Shown piece by piece: positions 62,630-64,000 of a DNA stretch of 64,000 bases; within the stretch, counting starts at the first letter, position 1, and each line of letters begins with the position of its first letter. Made by a program: the position numbers and the translations under genes. Where the stretch lies: assembly GCF_022484225.1 (NCBI RefSeq), contig NZ_JAKVLT010000001.1, positions 1,426,001-1,490,000 on the forward strand, written 5' to 3'. Below the pieces are notes generated by a model. It saw only the letters and a program-made list of their open reading frames with translations. It was not told the DNA's origin and did not search any database. The DNA is from Pseudoramibacter sp. (GTDB lineage: Bacteria; Bacillota; Clostridia; Eubacteriales; Eubacteriaceae).

Positions 62630-63388
62630 ATGATGGAAGTTGTATTTTCATGGATATTTGGATCGATTTTCGGAAGTTTTGTGACCTGCTGGTGCGAAAG
62701 AAGATTAAACGGGAAATCTGTTAGATCAGGACGGAGCCAATGCGATGCCTGCGGCCGTGTGCTTTTAAAGCGGGATTTAATTCCCATTTTTTCATACTTG
62801 GCACTGCGCGGCAGGTGCCGTTATTGTGGCGCCAAGATTGACAAAATAAGTTTGTTTAATGAATTGGCTGGCGCATTTTGCTTTGCCTATTTTTCGTGGC
62901 GGTGGGGATGGCATTTATGGACGCTTCGCAATGCGGTTTTAGTACTGTTGTTAATGGCAGTCACCACGATTGATGAGGCGGCATATATCATTCCGGATTC
63001 TTTAATTGCTGCAGGTGTGCTGTGGTGGGTTGTTACCGCGTATTTGTGTCATCAGTCTTTATTAAAGAATCTGCTGGGGGCATGCGTTCTTGCAGGATTA
63101 GTCTGGATAACGGCGCTGGCGATGGATCATGTTCTGAATAGAGAGTCCCTTGGCGGCGGAGACATCAAGCTGTTTTTTATGACAGGGCTGTTCGTTGGCT
63201 GTTATTTTGTCATGTGGCATTTATTGTTCTCTGCATGTATTGGATTAGTGATTTATGGTATTCGCCAGTATAAAGAATCCGATCGGATAGAGGCAATCCC
63301 ATTTGGGCCGGCGATTGCGGTTTCAACCCTATTGACGATTATTTTAGAACCGATTTTGGTACGATTTTTGGTTGTAATTTATTCATAA
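62630..63388 (+). CDS. Type 4 prepilin peptidase (A24 family)
   Basis: A 252-residue membrane aspartyl protease/methylase of the PilD/ComC family that cuts prepilin leader peptides. FGSIFGSFVTCWCERR (residues 10-25) is the typical start. Two CxxC pairs (CDAC, about 39-42; CRYC, about 64-67) form the cytosolic zinc loop present in the longer members. The catalytic Asp residues are in TTIDEAAYIIPDSL (about 120) and GGGDIKLFF (about 180). About seven membrane helices. No pilin or pilus-assembly gene is in view. TATAAT at 62591-62596 is a possible -10 upstream. Confidence 0.92.
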   Translation: MMEVVFSWIFGSIFGSFVTCWCERRLNGKSVRSGRSQCDACGRVLLKRDLIPIFSYLALRGRCRYCGAKIDKISLFNELAGAFCFAYFSWRWGWHLWTLRNAVLVLLLMAVTTIDEAAYIIPDSLIAAGVLWWVVTAYLCHQSLLKNLLGACVLAGLVWITALAMDHVLNRESLGGGDIKLFFMTGLFVGCYFVMWHLLFSACIGLVIYGIRQYKESDRIEAIPFGPAIAVSTLLTIILEPILVRFLVVIYS

Positions 63389-63399
63389 AAGAGGAACCG

Positions 63400-64000
63400 A
63401 TGATGATGAAGAAAAAAGGTATGCGAGTGATTTTGGCATTATGCATGATGCTGGTTTTGACGATAAGCATAACGGGCTGTGGTGACGACAAAACCAAGCA
63501 GGCGCTGTCAAAAAACCACGATGTTGTCAAATCAATTGGAACGGCGACGAATGATTTAAATGCTTATAAAGTGAAAGTCCAGAATAAGACCGGCGAAAAG
63601 ATTACAAGTGTCAAAATCTCAAATTCGATTTCAAATGATTATGGAGATAATCTGCTGGATTCCGATGATACTTTTAACAAAGATGAAGTGCGCTATATGT
63701 ATTACGATGCGACCGATGCTGTGAACACGGCGCAGGAAAAGGGAAAAAAGGAATCTTCTATTAAATATTATGTAAAGCTGACCTTAGACAGCGGGTCGAC
63801 CTATGTCATCAGCGATTTCCCTTTTACAAAATTAAAGGGAACGGCCAAAATTTATTTTGATTCGAAAAAAGATGTCTGTTATTTAATTTATACCACGAAG
63901 GCCGGAAAGAAGATCAATACAAAGAACAAAGAAAAGAAGAGCGGCGTGACGATAAAAACGAAGTCGAGTTCATCTTCAGATGAATCCTCTTCAACTTCAA
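63400..64000 (+). CDS. Serine-rich lipoprotein, truncated by the window end
   Basis: An ORF open to the last base (200 residues visible), starting at the first of three adjacent ATGs, with GAGGAA upstream. It has a lipoprotein signal: basic KKKGMR, a hydrophobic run and the lipobox ISITGC (Cys27), so it should be lipidated on the outer membrane face. Residues about 50-165 look beta-rich (KVQNKTGEKITSVKIS, YYVKLTLDSGSTYVIS) and the visible end is a Lys/Ser-rich, low-complexity linker. I recognise no family. It follows the prepilin peptidase by 11 nt and may be co-transcribed with it. Confidence 0.75.
   Translation, partial: MMMKKKGMRVILALCMMLVLTISITGCGDDKTKQALSKNHDVVKSIGTATNDLNAYKVKVQNKTGEKITSVKISNSISNDYGDNLLDSDDTFNKDEVRYMYYDATDAVNTAQEKGKKESSIKYYVKLTLDSGSTYVISDFPFTKLKGTAKIYFDSKKDVCYLIYTTKAGKKINTKNKEKKSGVTIKTKSSSSSDESSSTS

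Overview
The window looks like a chromosomal segment of a low-to-moderate-GC Firmicute of class Clostridia. An Eubacteriaceae-type organism (Eubacterium/Pseudoramibacter-like) fits best. The reasons are the sepF-ylmH and gmk-rpoZ-priA-def-fmt-rsmB gene orders, the glgC/glgD pair, a T-box leader, a CIRCE operator, a small alarmone synthetase and frequent TTG starts behind strong Shine-Dalgarno sites. The species call is inference. Nearly everything is housekeeping or central metabolism. The only clear mobile DNA is one insertion sequence.

Layout. 1-4.5 kb: the end of an SMC/YhaN-like ATPase, an AEC transporter, a dicarboxylate/amino-acid symporter with a hairpin leader, and a DAHP synthase. 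4.48-5.96 kb: an apparently intact IS3-family element lying in the loop of what looks like a former bidirectional terminator. 6-10.3 kb: an ACT protein, DUF1638, rlmH, and an overlapping operon of small alarmone synthetase, response regulator and histidine kinase. 10.4-20.7 kb (minus strand): a full glycogen operon, glgB-glgP-glgC-glgD-glgA plus a GH13 glucosidase. 20.9-25 kb: aconitase, small membrane proteins, a cytidylate-kinase-like protein and tRNA-Pro(GGG). 25-31 kb: the HlyD-like/yggS/sepF/ylmH/rluD block facing rqcH. 31-43.8 kb: yicC, gmk, rpoZ, a priA-like gene without helicase motifs, def, fmt, a membrane zinc peptidase, rsmB, a frameshifted GH3 glucosidase, tsaB, rimI and tsaD. 43.9-48.5 kb: CIRCE-groES-groEL, a Nudix protein, an MBL-fold protein, rpsU, yqeY, tRNA-Pro(TGG) and tRNA-Met/Ile(CAT). 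48.5-52.3 kb: serC-serA-DUF1015. 52.4-54.3 kb: one ORF joining an alpha-amylase-family GH13 to the tRNA-editing deaminase TadA. 54.3-62.5 kb: an isoleucine-type T-box followed by cimA-leuC-leuD-leuB-ilvD-ilvB. 62.6-64 kb: a prepilin peptidase and a truncated lipoprotein gene.

How the genes fit together. The glycogen operon makes ADP-glucose (GlgC/GlgD), polymerises it (GlgA), branches it (GlgB) and degrades it (GlgP, GH13). The T-box operon matches the citramalate route to isoleucine, in which LeuCD and LeuB also process the methylmalate intermediates. serC/serA make serine from glycolysis.

The most unusual items are the GH13-TadA fusion, the PriA homologue that kept its zinc ribbons but lost the helicase motifs, and the insertion sequence placed at the loop of a terminator. 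Also notable are the frameshifted GH3 gene and several promoter-plus-hairpin leaders that could be small RNAs or attenuators.
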